Shown: one piece after another, positions 31,646-40,411 of the stretch
Numbering within the stretch: position 1 is the stretch's first letter
Layout of the letters: every line of letters begins with the position of its first letter
From: Streptomyces lienomycini
GTDB taxonomy: Bacteria; Actinomycetota; Actinomycetes; Streptomycetales; Streptomycetaceae
Length of the DNA stretch: 64,000 bases
Direction of reading: 5' to 3'
Assembly: GCF_027947595.1 (NCBI RefSeq)
Contig: NZ_CP116257.1
Coordinates: forward strand, 2,418,001 to 2,482,000
Translations under genes and position numbers: made by a program
The notes under the pieces: generated by a model
Database searches by the model: none
What the model was told of the DNA's origin: nothing
What the model saw: only the letters and a program-made list of their open reading frames with translations

Positions 31646-31651
31646 GGCAGC

Positions 31652-32266
31652 TCACCCCCTCGCGGGCGGGGCGCCGGGATGCACCAGCTCCAGTACGCGT
31701 CCGGTGTCGCGGCGCAGCAGGTGCCCGTACGTGTGGCCGAGTTCGTCACCGGGCGCGAACGCCAGCAGCTCCACCCCGTCGAAGGTCGCCAGGTAGTCGA
31801 GCAGCGGCCGGACGTGGTCCGGGGCGTCGACCGCCAGCCCGAAGTGCGACATGAGGGCGTTCTTCTCCCCGGCGGGCCGGCCGGCCCAGTCCCCGCGGGA
31901 ACGGCACGTGAACAGCTCCAGCTCCCGGCCGCCCGCCCGGCAGTTGATCCAGTGCCCGGGGGTGCCGTACTCGCGCGGCGCGATGTGCGAGGGCCCGGTG
32001 CGCACGTCCTCCGTGCCGGGGCTCTTCCCGACGAGGGCGAGCCACTGGTCGAAGTCCTCCTCCCGGTCGTAGTCGCCGACGTAGACCGCCACGTGGTGCA
32101 GGCCGGTGATGCGCAGGGTGCGCAGGTCCACCGGGTGGCCGAGGAAGCCGGTCAGGGCCGCGTCGGGCGTCGTGCGGGCCGCGTCGTCGAACCAGTCCAG
32201 CACGGAGTCCAGATACGCCTCCTGCTCCTCCTCTGGAGGGAGGGCGGCGGGGGCAGGGTAGATCAC
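31652..32266 (-). CDS. VOC-superfamily protein
   Basis: A 204-residue glyoxalase/bleomycin-resistance/dioxygenase fold: ITGLHHVAVYVGDYD..WLALVG..ELELFTC and MSHFGLAVDAPDHVRPLLDYL..GHTYGHLLRRDTGRVLELVHPG. Candidate metal ligands are the two His-containing strands and Glu of ELVH. Could be an isomerase, dioxygenase or binding protein. GTG 32266 is backed by AGGAGG 8 bases upstream. Confidence 0.75.
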   Translation of the reverse strand: MIYPAPAALPPEEEQEAYLDSVLDWFDDAARTTPDAALTGFLGHPVDLRTLRITGLHHVAVYVGDYDREEDFDQWLALVGKSPGTEDVRTGPSHIAPREYGTPGHWINCRAGGRELELFTCRSRGDWAGRPAGEKNALMSHFGLAVDAPDHVRPLLDYLATFDGVELLAFAPGDELGHTYGHLLRRDTGRVLELVHPGAPPARG

Positions 32267-32271
32267 GTGAG

Positions 32272-33183
32272 TCACCTCCTGGTGAGGTAGTCGGTGAGCA
32301 GGGTCTGCAGGTCCTGGTGGCCGCTGTAGGGCTCGCGCAGCCGGTCGTACAGCTCGGGGCGCCGCCCGTGCAGGCAGAAGTACAGGCTGCGGCGGAAGGA
32401 CAGGTCCACCTCGCGCAGGCTCCGCAGGTGGTCCATGTCCAGCTCGGTCCGCAGCACGCCCTCCTCCTCGTCGAGGGATCCGAGCAGTTCCTCCGGGGCG
32501 GCGACCGTGCTGTGGCCGGCCACCTCGATGGACACCTGGCGCCCGGCACGCTCCCCGGTCACCGACCCCACGGCACTGGCCAGCAGCGTGTAGCAGACGT
32601 TGAAGGAGGAGTTGGCCTGGAGGCAGGGCCGGGTGATCTGGATGTTGCCCCGCAGGGCCGCGCCCGGCACGGCGATGATCTCGGCGCCGCGCAGCGCGAG
32701 CATCCGCGGCACCTCCGGGATCCAGAAGTCCGAGCACACGCAGATCCCGAGCCGGCCGAACGGCGTGTCCACCACGGTGAACTCGTCGCTCGCCGTCACC
32801 GAGACCATCTCGGCCGCGAACCGGTGGGTCTTGCGGGCCTTGACGACCACCTCGCCCCGGTCGTCGAGGAGGACGGCCGTGTTGTAGTACCGGTCGCCCT
32901 CGCGCTCGACGACGGTGCCGCACAGGATGTACGCCCCGGTGCGGCGGGCCGCCTGCGCGAGCCGGTCGAAGACGGGCCCCGGCACGGGCTGGTCGATGAC
33001 GCCCTTCAGATGGGCCCGGCCGGGGAAGTAGAACGGCGGTCCCAGGAAGAACTCGGGCAGCACGATCAGTTCGGCCTCGTCGATGGTGTCCAGCAGCGCC
33101 AGGACGCGCCGCAGGTTCACTTCCGGATCGAGGTCCCACAGGGTCTGGAGCAGGGCCACTCGGGGCCGGTTGGTGGGCTTCAC
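32272..33183 (-). CDS. Nitrilase-superfamily amidohydrolase (intact triad)
   Basis: A 303-residue C-N hydrolase with the Glu-Lys-Cys triad visible: LIVLPEFFLGPP (Glu), VVVKARKTHRF (Lys) and GICVCSDFWIPE (Cys). The family hydrolyses or forms amides; AguB-type members act on carbamoyl-amines. Its GTG overlaps the stop of the neighbouring nitrilase-like gene (GTGA), so the two are made together. Confidence 0.87.
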   Translation of the reverse strand: MKPTNRPRVALLQTLWDLDPEVNLRRVLALLDTIDEAELIVLPEFFLGPPFYFPGRAHLKGVIDQPVPGPVFDRLAQAARRTGAYILCGTVVEREGDRYYNTAVLLDDRGEVVVKARKTHRFAAEMVSVTASDEFTVVDTPFGRLGICVCSDFWIPEVPRMLALRGAEIIAVPGAALRGNIQITRPCLQANSSFNVCYTLLASAVGSVTGERAGRQVSIEVAGHSTVAAPEELLGSLDEEEGVLRTELDMDHLRSLREVDLSFRRSLYFCLHGRRPELYDRLREPYSGHQDLQTLLTDYLTRR

Positions 33184-34112
33184 CGTGACTCTCCAACTGC
33201 CGGGGCGTGAGGGGGCGGGGCGGCGTCCGCCACGGACGGGTGCGGCGCGGACGTGGCACGGGCCAGTGCCGTGCTCAGCCCGCACCGCCGGAAGTCGGCC
33301 AGGAAGGGAGCCGCGTCGCGCATCCGGCGCAGCTCGTGCAGGTCCAGCTCGGCCGCCACGACGCACTCCTCGCGGTCGGCCTCGGCGAGCACCGGGGCCT
33401 GCTTGCGGAAGTCGCGCGAGTAGGCGCCGATCGCCATCGGGCTGCGGACCACGGCGGTGCGGCCCATGTACGTGAGCCCGGCCAGGGTGTTCTCGCCGGT
33501 GGCCGCGGCGAACAGCACGTACGCGCAGTTCTCCGCGGCCCGGGCGAGCACCATCTGCCGCACCGGCTCCGCGAAGGGCCGCAGCAGGATGGAGGGACAG
33601 ACGATGATCTCCGCGCCGTCGGCGAACAGCGTGCGCAGCACCTCCGGGAACTGGACGTCGTAGCCCACCAGCAGGCCGACCCGCCCGAACGGCGTGTCCA
33701 CCGCCCGGGCGCCCACCTCCCCGGTGAGGAAGTGGGCCTCCAGGTCGTAGACGACGGTGCGCCGGTAGACGTCCCGGATCCGGCCGGTGTCGTCGAGCAG
33801 GACGGCCGAACTGTGCACCCGCCCGTCCGCCCGTTCCAGCACCCCGGCGGCGAGCCAGACGCCGTACCGGGCGGCCCTCGCGGCGAGCCAGTCGGTGACC
33901 GGGCCGGGCACCGGCTCGGCCACCTCGTGGCTCCTGGGCAGGTTGAGGGCGGTGGCGAACGCCTCGGGCAGCACCACGAGTTCGCAGCCGTCGTCGGCGG
34001 CCTCGGCGAGCAGCGCGTCGGCGCGCGCCAGGTTGTCCGCGCGGCGGTTGGTGGCCACGGACAACTGGACGAGACCGACGCGCGCCCTCCTGCGCGGTGC
34101 CGAGGCGGTCAT
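33180..34112 (-). CDS. Nitrilase-like protein lacking catalytic Cys and Lys
   Basis: A 310-residue nitrilase fold: LVVLPEAFATAL keeps the Glu, but the lysine position reads VYRRTVVYDLEAHF (Arg) and the cysteine position reads GLLVGYDVQFPE (Gly). Both changes are in well-preserved surroundings, so this is probably a non-catalytic subunit or scaffold for the intact nitrilase next door. ATGA overlap with the methyltransferase upstream. Confidence 0.8.
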   Translation of the reverse strand: MTASAPRRRARVGLVQLSVATNRRADNLARADALLAEAADDGCELVVLPEAFATALNLPRSHEVAEPVPGPVTDWLAARAARYGVWLAAGVLERADGRVHSSAVLLDDTGRIRDVYRRTVVYDLEAHFLTGEVGARAVDTPFGRVGLLVGYDVQFPEVLRTLFADGAEIIVCPSILLRPFAEPVRQMVLARAAENCAYVLFAAATGENTLAGLTYMGRTAVVRSPMAIGAYSRDFRKQAPVLAEADREECVVAAELDLHELRRMRDAAPFLADFRRCGLSTALARATSAPHPSVADAAPPPHAPAVGESR

Positions 34113-34915
34113 ACCGGGTCGTTGTTGTAGATGCCGGGTTCGCCGACGGTGTAGCCGACGTTGAGCGGACGGGAGGAGGTGATCAGGTTGATGTTCTCCT
34201 TGGCCACCGTCCAGTCCCCGAGGCCGCGCTCCGCCAGCACCCGGCGCATCTCCGGCTCGCTGTAGGAGGCGCGCAGGGAGTCCATGAACTCGGCGGCGTC
34301 ACCGTCCGCGTACTGCAGCACGAAGGAGACCATGCCCTCCTCCGCGTCCCGGGCCAGGTCGTACAGGACGACGATGCCGCCCGGCCGGCACACCCGGGCG
34401 CACTCGGCGACGATCCGCTCGGGCTTGTCCCAGCGGGCGACCGCGCAGAAGCTGAAGACGACGTCGAAGGAGTCGTCCTCGTACGGCAGCCTGCTGAGCC
34501 GGGCCCACTCGCAGCCGAAGTCCCCGCCGTAGCCGACCAGGTTGGCGAAGATGGTGTTCTCCCGGGCCACCTCCAGGAAGGCGTCGTTGCCGTCCACCCC
34601 GGTGAACACGGAGTCCGGGTGCTGGGCCGACAGACGCAGCGAGATCAGCCCGCTGGCGCAGCCCATCTCCAGGACGTCCTTGCCGCCGGCGCAGTACGGC
34701 CCGATCAGCTTCATCATGTGCTGCATCGGGATGATCATCGAGGTGCGGATGTTGCGGTCGTAGGCGCGGCACTCGTCGACGTCCCCGAAGACGTCCTTGC
34801 GCGGGACGCGCTCGCCGAGGTCGAAGATCTTCTGCCGGCGGGCACGCCGCAGCGCGGGCGGCGGCGCCCCGGTGTCGTCGGCGGGTGCGGTGGCGGTGGT
34901 CTCAGGACTGGACAA
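34109..34915 (-). CDS. Methyltransferase paired with HemN-like enzyme (C10Q-type candidate)
   Basis: A 268-residue class I methyltransferase: motif I DVLEMGCASGLISLRLSAQHPD, VFTGVDGNDAFLEVA, FDVVFSFCAVARWD and CRPGGIVVLYDLARDA. It starts with TTG at 34915, overlapping the end of the HemN-like gene by 14 bases. In CC-1065 synthesis a HemN-like radical SAM protein and an adjacent methyltransferase together close a cyclopropane. The same pair order here makes this the candidate second partner; sequence alone does not prove it. Confidence 0.78.
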   Translation of the reverse strand: MSSPETTATAPADDTGAPPPALRRARRQKIFDLGERVPRKDVFGDVDECRAYDRNIRTSMIIPMQHMMKLIGPYCAGGKDVLEMGCASGLISLRLSAQHPDSVFTGVDGNDAFLEVARENTIFANLVGYGGDFGCEWARLSRLPYEDDSFDVVFSFCAVARWDKPERIVAECARVCRPGGIVVLYDLARDAEEGMVSFVLQYADGDAAEFMDSLRASYSEPEMRRVLAERGLGDWTVAKENINLITSSRPLNVGYTVGEPGIYNNDPV

Positions 34916-36401
34916 TGGGAAGTCCCTTCCGTCCGTCGGTGCGGTCGAGCTGCCAGTTGAGGATCTCCGTGCTCGCCGAAGTCGGCTGCGGCAGCCGGTA
35001 GTTGGCGTCGGAGTAGAACGTCTTGCAGATGTTGTCGATGTAGTACCAGCCCTTCGGGTAGGTGACCTGGAGGGCCTCGTCGGTGACGACGAGCAGTCCC
35101 TTGGCGACGAGCGAGTCGACCTTGTCCTTGAAGTACTCGTAGGGGTCCACGCCGTGCCGCTCGCGGTAGACCGAGCGCTTGACCCGCAGCAGCTTCAGGC
35201 CGAGGACCAGACTGCGGCACCGCTGCTCGTGCTCGTCGGTGTAGGCGCCCATGACCACCGGCAGCCGGCCCGCGTTGCAGGTGTCGATGTACGCGTTGAT
35301 GTCCGGCTGGTTGAGGTACATGTGGTTGTTGAGGTAGCCGTAGGCGCCGGAGCCGATGGCCACCATGTCGCCGCAGCGGCCCCACACCTGGGAGAGGTGG
35401 TCGGTGAGCCGGAAGGTGTCGGTCTCCATCCCCTGGTACGGCTTGGAGCCGTCCAGCAGGACCGGGTACGTGGTGGCACCCTCGGCCCGCCACTCGGGAC
35501 GCATCGGCTCCAGGAAGTCGTTGTACGTCAGGGCCAGGTACCCGGCGTCCATCAGCGTGGTGTGCATGTACCGGTACATCTCGTCCGCGTCCTGCGTGCT
35601 CGGGCAGGGCGGCGTCGCACCGGACTGCAGGGCGAAGAAGACCTCCGAGCCCGGCAGCACCGCGTAGTTGTACACGGAGAACGAGGTGACCGGCAGGTCC
35701 ATCAGGGTGCGCAGGTCCTGGCCCCACAGCTCGTGCGTCTGACCCGGCATGCCGATCATGTAGTCGATGCAGAGGTTCTCCATGCCGCTGCGCGCGATGA
35801 GTTCGATGGTGCGGGTCGCGGACTCCCCGGTGTGGGCGCGGGCCCGGCCCAGGTAGCGCAGGATCGGGTCGTGGAAGGTCTGCACACCCAGGCTCATCCG
35901 GCTGACCCCGTGCTTGAGCAGCACGTCCAGCTTCTGCTGGTCCACGTCGACCGGGGTGGACTCGATGGTGATCGAGCAGTCGTCGCTGAAGTTCATCCGC
36001 TGCTTCATGTAGCCCAGCAGGTCGTCGAGTTCCTCGGCGCGCAGCGTGGTGGGCGTGCCGCCGCCGAAGTAGCCGGAGGTGAAGACGACGTCCCGCAGGT
36101 ACGGCGACTTCGAGTAGAGGTCGATCTCCGCCTTGAGCGCCTTGATGTAGCGCTGGACGAGGGTGTTGCGGGTGTTGAACTTGTTGTAGGGGCACGACGT
36201 GCACACCTGGTTGCAGAACGGGATGTGCACGTAGAACGACGTGGTGCGCGGGAACTTCTCCTGCTTGGAGTACACCTGCTCGGGGCTGAGCGGCCCCACG
36301 TCGCACGGGTACCAGCGCACGAACTCGATGTCGCGTTCGGGATACTCGCGCCAGAAACTCGGTGTGTCGAGGAAGTTGCGGGTGATCGTCTCCTGGGTCA
36401 C
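34902..36401 (-). CDS. HemN-like radical SAM enzyme (C10P/YtkT-type candidate)
   Basis: A 499-residue radical SAM protein: cluster motif IPFCNQVCTSCPYNK (CX3CX2C), FGGGTPTTLRAEELDDLL, then VSRMSLGVQTFHDPIL and IDYMIGMPGQTHELW, and a C-terminal HemN-type domain (RRSLVLGLKLLRVKR..KGLLVVTDEALQVTYPKGWYYIDNIC). HemN relatives in secondary metabolism act as C-methyltransferases or cyclopropanases (C10P, YtkT, Jaw5). GTG 36401, with GGAGG 7 bases upstream, overlaps the upstream stop (GTGA). Confidence 0.87.
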   Translation of the reverse strand: MTQETITRNFLDTPSFWREYPERDIEFVRWYPCDVGPLSPEQVYSKQEKFPRTTSFYVHIPFCNQVCTSCPYNKFNTRNTLVQRYIKALKAEIDLYSKSPYLRDVVFTSGYFGGGTPTTLRAEELDDLLGYMKQRMNFSDDCSITIESTPVDVDQQKLDVLLKHGVSRMSLGVQTFHDPILRYLGRARAHTGESATRTIELIARSGMENLCIDYMIGMPGQTHELWGQDLRTLMDLPVTSFSVYNYAVLPGSEVFFALQSGATPPCPSTQDADEMYRYMHTTLMDAGYLALTYNDFLEPMRPEWRAEGATTYPVLLDGSKPYQGMETDTFRLTDHLSQVWGRCGDMVAIGSGAYGYLNNHMYLNQPDINAYIDTCNAGRLPVVMGAYTDEHEQRCRSLVLGLKLLRVKRSVYRERHGVDPYEYFKDKVDSLVAKGLLVVTDEALQVTYPKGWYYIDNICKTFYSDANYRLPQPTSASTEILNWQLDRTDGRKGLPIVQS

Positions 36402-37198
36402 GGGGACCTCCACGGGTCGGATGGGGCGGTGGGAGCCGGCGGGCCCGGGTGCGTCGGCGCGCGCCGGAGGGTGAGGGCCATGGGGCCGTCGGGGCTGACC
36501 GTCCAGGCCGTGAGCCCCGCGTCGCGCAGCAGGGTCCCGGCCTCGGCGCAGGTGTAGGCGGCTTGCAGGGAGGCCAGGTAGGTGCACAGCCGGTAGCGGC
36601 CCTGAGACGAGGTGTCGTCGGCCATCTCGCGCAGCGAGTACTCGAGGATGAACGGGTCGGGGTCGCGCCGCAGGTCGTTCACCAGCACCCGGCCGCCGGG
36701 CGCGGTGAGCGCGGCCAGCCGGGTCAGGACGCCCGCCGGGTCCGGCCAGGCGTTGAACGCGTTCGCGCTGTAGACGGTGCCGAAACGCCGCCCCCGCCAG
36801 AAGTCGTCGTCCGGGTCGGGAACGCCGCCCGGCGCGACGCACAGCCGCGCCGTGAGCCCCGCCTCGCGCAGCCGCCGTGCGTACAGCTCGCGGGCCGCCT
36901 CCGACTCGCAGACGGCGTACAGCTCGAACGGGGCGCCGGGCGCGTCGGGCGTACCGGCCGGGTCCGGCGCGGTGCGGCGCAGGAGTTCGGTGCCGAGGCC
37001 GCCGTAGCCGGTGCCGACCTCCAGCACCGGGCCGCCGCGGCCGTCCCGCACGGCGGCCACCACCTCGTCGAGCAGTTCCTCCTTGTAGTGGTTGCGGGCG
37101 GCCAGGTAGCGGTCGTAGGCGGCGCGCTCCGTGGCGGTGGCCCGCGGGTGGTCGGCCGGCATCCGGTCGGCGAAGAAGAGCGGAACGGCCGCGGCCAT
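36398..37198 (-). CDS. Class I SAM methyltransferase
   Basis: A 266-residue methyltransferase: PVLEVGTGYGGLGTELLRRTAP (motif I), YAVCESEAARELYARRL, FGTVYSANAFNAWPDPAGVL and APGGRVLVNDLRRDPDPF. ATG 37198 is chosen because AGGAGG lies 10 bases upstream; GTG 37207 overlaps the previous stop. Substrate unknown. Confidence 0.78.
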   Translation of the reverse strand: MAAAVPLFFADRMPADHPRATATERAAYDRYLAARNHYKEELLDEVVAAVRDGRGGPVLEVGTGYGGLGTELLRRTAPDPAGTPDAPGAPFELYAVCESEAARELYARRLREAGLTARLCVAPGGVPDPDDDFWRGRRFGTVYSANAFNAWPDPAGVLTRLAALTAPGGRVLVNDLRRDPDPFILEYSLREMADDTSSQGRYRLCTYLASLQAAYTCAEAGTLLRDAGLTAWTVSPDGPMALTLRRAPTHPGPPAPTAPSDPWRSP

Positions 37199-37203
37199 GG
37201 GCG

Positions 37204-38352
37204 TCACACCTCCTTCAGTTCGTCGAACAGGGCCCGTTCGCAGGCGACGAGCGCGCGTACGGAACCGCGCAGTTCGGCGCCGAGCTGATCGCGCAGCGGG
37301 TCCAGCTCGGCGGCGGCACCCTCGCGCAGTCCGGGCAGCCGTGCCCCGAGCCCCGCGGCGCGCTCCAGGGCCTCCTCGCTGCCGTCGAGCAGCCGCTGGT
37401 CGCGCTCCCGGTAGGTGTCGCGCAGCTCGGTGAACAGCGGCGTCCAGGCGGGGACGAGGAGTTCCAGGAAGCGGTCCCAGGCGTCGACGCAGTCCTGGGC
37501 GAGCGGTACGGCCCGCCGCAGGCGCGGGTCGCGGACGCGGGCGGCGGCCTCCTCCAGGAAGTCCCGGAACAGGACGCGGAAGGCGCTGCCTCCGGTGCCC
37601 GCGAGTTCGAAGTCGACGAAGGCGCCGGTGAGTTCGGCCACCACGTCGTCGGCGGGCGAGCGGCGCACCAGATGGTCCAGACCCGCCCCGTAGGCGGCCA
37701 GTCCGCGCAGGCCGAAGGTCGGCACGGGGGGCCGGAGCATGGCCCGGCAGGAGGACCGGACGCCGCCCCTGATGTCGTCCTCGGCGGGCTCGCGGGCCGC
37801 GGACCAGTCGGCGGCGAGCCGGGCGTGCCGGGGCGGGAAGGGGTGGTGCGCGGAGCCCCGGGCGGCGGCCAGCTCGGCCAGGGTGAGGGTGCGCGGGCGG
37901 GAGCAGCGGTCGGACACGGAGACCGTGCCGCGGTCCGGGTCGTGTCCGTGCACGACGAACGCGTGGCCGCCGAAGTGCCGGGTGGCCTGGAAGTACGGCA
38001 GGTGGAACAGGTCGCCGTAGACGATGACCGGGCGGCCCAGGCCGAGCTGTCCGCGCAGCTCGCGCCAGGCCAGCTCCGGGTCCTCGGTGACGTCGACGTC
38101 CAGCCGCAGCCCGACCCCGTCCGCCATGCGGCGGGTGAACTCCGGGAACGGCCCGTTGCGCCCCCCGGTGAACGACCGGCCGCCGCCGGGCGCCGGGGGC
38201 ATGTGCATGAAGTTGATGCCTCCGGCGACGCCGAACAGCAGCGGTTCGCTCACCTGGACCCCGTGGAAGTCGAGGATCTTGTGGAACGCGGAGGTCTCGC
38301 AGTTGGCCCCGCCGTAGCGGGTGAACGGCGGTGCCGTGCCGGCGGTCGTCAC
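37204..38352 (-). CDS. BtrH-like acyltransferase (BtrH N-terminal + DUF4872)
   Basis: A 382-residue paralogue of 19999-21189 with the same triad context: YGGANCETSAFHKIL (Cys), ATRHFGGHAFVVHGHD (His) and VSVSDRCSRPRTL (Asp), then a helical DUF4872 tail. Coupled by GTGA to the ProC-like gene. Having two such enzymes suggests two acyl or amide bonds are made. Confidence 0.8.
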   Translation of the reverse strand: MTTAGTAPPFTRYGGANCETSAFHKILDFHGVQVSEPLLFGVAGGINFMHMPPAPGGGRSFTGGRNGPFPEFTRRMADGVGLRLDVDVTEDPELAWRELRGQLGLGRPVIVYGDLFHLPYFQATRHFGGHAFVVHGHDPDRGTVSVSDRCSRPRTLTLAELAAARGSAHHPFPPRHARLAADWSAAREPAEDDIRGGVRSSCRAMLRPPVPTFGLRGLAAYGAGLDHLVRRSPADDVVAELTGAFVDFELAGTGGSAFRVLFRDFLEEAAARVRDPRLRRAVPLAQDCVDAWDRFLELLVPAWTPLFTELRDTYRERDQRLLDGSEEALERAAGLGARLPGLREGAAAELDPLRDQLGAELRGSVRALVACERALFDELKEV

Positions 38353-39089
38353 GCGGCACCCCCGATCGGCTCGGCACGCCGCTCGGCGGCCAGTTCGTCC
38401 AGGACGGAGCGGGTGTAGGCGTTGCCGGGCTGCGGCGGATGGTCGAGGGCGGTGCCGGCCAGGACGTTGCGGATCGCGGAGCGGACGAGGACGGGGTCCG
38501 TGCCGGCGGCGGACAGGGTGCGGGCGAGGTCCTCGCACGCGGCCAGCGCGGCCTTGGTGGCCGCGCGGTTGACGCGGCCGACCGACTCCTCGTCCCCGAC
38601 CACCACGGTGCCCAGGTCCGCGGTGATCGCCCGCAGCAGTCCGAGGCGGTGCCGGTCGGCGGTGACGAAGACCGCCGGCACGCCGTGCGCCAGCGCCGTG
38701 TACTGGCAGACCGGCTTGAGCCCCAGCACCTCGGTCCCCGCCGCGGACCCGGCGGCGACCAAGGTGCGCAGCCGCGCCGTGCCGAGGCCGGTGGCGAGGC
38801 TGACGAACACCGGGCGGTGCCCGGTCCCCGCCGCGAGCCGGGCCAGGTGCGTCAGGGCGTCCGGAGCGGAGTGCGGGGGCACGCACAGCAGCACGGCGTC
38901 GGCGGTGCGCACCAGTTCCGGCGCGTCGACGGCCCGCGTCCCGGTGCCCGTCGCGACCCGCCGTGCGGCCGACGCGTCACTGTCGTACAGGACGGTGCGG
39001 AAACGGTCCCGCAACCGGGTGGCCAGCACCTCTCCCAGCCGTCCCGTCCCGGCGATCCCCAGGGTCCGCGGGACGCGCTCGGCGGTCAT
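38349..39089 (-). CDS. NAD(P)-binding reductase, ProC-like
   Basis: A 246-residue protein with the Rossmann motif LGIAGTGRLGEVLATRLRDRF and the pyrroline-5-carboxylate-reductase-like middle (VRTADAVLLCVPPHSAPDAL..HRPVFVSLATGLGTARL) and all-helical C-terminal part (GRVNRAATKAALAACEDLA..VLAGTAL). Such proteins reduce imines or act on small amino-acid derivatives. Overlaps the ligase by ATGA. Function in the pathway inferred as imine or enamine reduction. Confidence 0.75.
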   Translation of the reverse strand: MTAERVPRTLGIAGTGRLGEVLATRLRDRFRTVLYDSDASAARRVATGTGTRAVDAPELVRTADAVLLCVPPHSAPDALTHLARLAAGTGHRPVFVSLATGLGTARLRTLVAAGSAAGTEVLGLKPVCQYTALAHGVPAVFVTADRHRLGLLRAITADLGTVVVGDEESVGRVNRAATKAALAACEDLARTLSAAGTDPVLVRSAIRNVLAGTALDHPPQPGNAYTRSVLDELAAERRAEPIGGAA

Positions 39090-40411
39090 GACACGGCCGC
39101 CAGGTCGTCCAGGCTCAGGCTGCCGGGCTTGAGCATCCGGTCCATGGCCCGCCGCACCTGCGCGCGGTCGATGGGCGAGACGGCGGGGCGCAGGCCGAAG
39201 GCGTCCTCGACCCGCCGGGCGACGGCCGCGCACAGCCCGCCCGGGTCGCCGTCCTCGGCCTCCACCTTCACCACGAGTCCCTCGTCGGTGATGCCCGCGG
39301 CCCAGTACAGCCCCGACCCCTCGGTCGACAGGACGACGTCCTCCAGGGCCAGTTTGTTGATCCGCCGCCCGTCGTGGACGAGTTGCTCACCGACCCGGCC
39401 GTGGTGGGCGAGCACCCGGTTCGGGCTGCCGCAGGCACAGGGCCGCGGCGACACCGTCACGTAGTCGCCGGTGCGGTAGCGCAGCAGCGGCATCGCGCGG
39501 CCGACCAGGGTGGTCAGCACCAGTTCGCCCGCGGTGCCGTCGGGCACCGGCTGCGCCGTCTCGGGGTCCAGCACCTCGAACAGGTGCCGGTCCTCGGTCA
39601 GATGCAGGCTTCCCTCGGCGCAGACCAGGCCCAGCGAGTTGGTCTCGGTGGAGCCGTAGGCGTTGGAGAGCCGGACCCCCCACAGGTCGGCGATCTTCGA
39701 CAGCTTGGCCGGGGAGCAGGTCTCGCCGACGTACAGGAAGGTGCGCAGGCCCACCGCGAGCGCGTCCCGGCCGCTGTCCGCCAGCATGTCGTACAGCCGC
39801 AGCGCGCGGCTCGGGGTGCACACCAGGCCGGTCGGGCCGACCTGCCACATCATCTCGACCATGCGCTCGAAGGGGCAGACCCGGCTCAGCGTCCCGACGG
39901 CGACCACCCCGGCGCCGGCCTGCTCCAGGGCCCGGTCGATGTCGTAGGAGGCGAAGGCCAGTTCGTACGGGATGGCGATGAAGACCAGGTCGCCGGGGCC
40001 GAAGACGTGGCCGGTCGAGCGCTCCACGGCGACGTTGCCGCGGATCCAGTCCTCGTAGGTGATCACCGAGGAGGTGGGGCTGCCGGTGGTGCCGGTGGAC
40101 TCCCCGTAGCGCACGATCTCCCGCCGGTCGACGGCGACCAGGCCGAAGGGGTACGCGGCACGCAGGTCCGCCTTGGTGGTGAACGGCAGCTTGCGGACGT
40201 CGTCGAGGTGGTCGATCGCGGTGGCCCGGTGGGCGGCCCAGCGCTCGCGGTAGTACGGCGAGGCGGACAGCGCGTAGGCGACGTGGTCGCGCAGGCGGTC
40301 CAGCCGCAGCCGCGCCGCCTGGTCCCGGGTGAGCTTCTCGTACGCGTCGAGGTCGGCGAGTGCCGAGCGGCGGATCTCCTCGTACCTCAGGTGCGGCGGT
40401 GCGGCGGTCAC
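39086..40411 (-). CDS. CapK/phenylacetate-CoA-ligase-family adenylating enzyme
   Basis: A 441-residue ANL-superfamily protein with GESTGTTGSPTSS (phosphate loop), AYGSTETNSLG, YRTGDYV and a zinc-like CACGSPNRVL segment. It activates a carboxylic acid as an adenylate. With no carrier protein nearby the adenylate could go to CoA or directly to an amine via a BtrH-like enzyme. Start GTG overlaps the dehydrogenase stop (GTGA). Confidence 0.83.
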   Translation of the reverse strand: MTAAPPHLRYEEIRRSALADLDAYEKLTRDQAARLRLDRLRDHVAYALSASPYYRERWAAHRATAIDHLDDVRKLPFTTKADLRAAYPFGLVAVDRREIVRYGESTGTTGSPTSSVITYEDWIRGNVAVERSTGHVFGPGDLVFIAIPYELAFASYDIDRALEQAGAGVVAVGTLSRVCPFERMVEMMWQVGPTGLVCTPSRALRLYDMLADSGRDALAVGLRTFLYVGETCSPAKLSKIADLWGVRLSNAYGSTETNSLGLVCAEGSLHLTEDRHLFEVLDPETAQPVPDGTAGELVLTTLVGRAMPLLRYRTGDYVTVSPRPCACGSPNRVLAHHGRVGEQLVHDGRRINKLALEDVVLSTEGSGLYWAAGITDEGLVVKVEAEDGDPGGLCAAVARRVEDAFGLRPAVSPIDRAQVRRAMDRMLKPGSLSLDDLAAVS

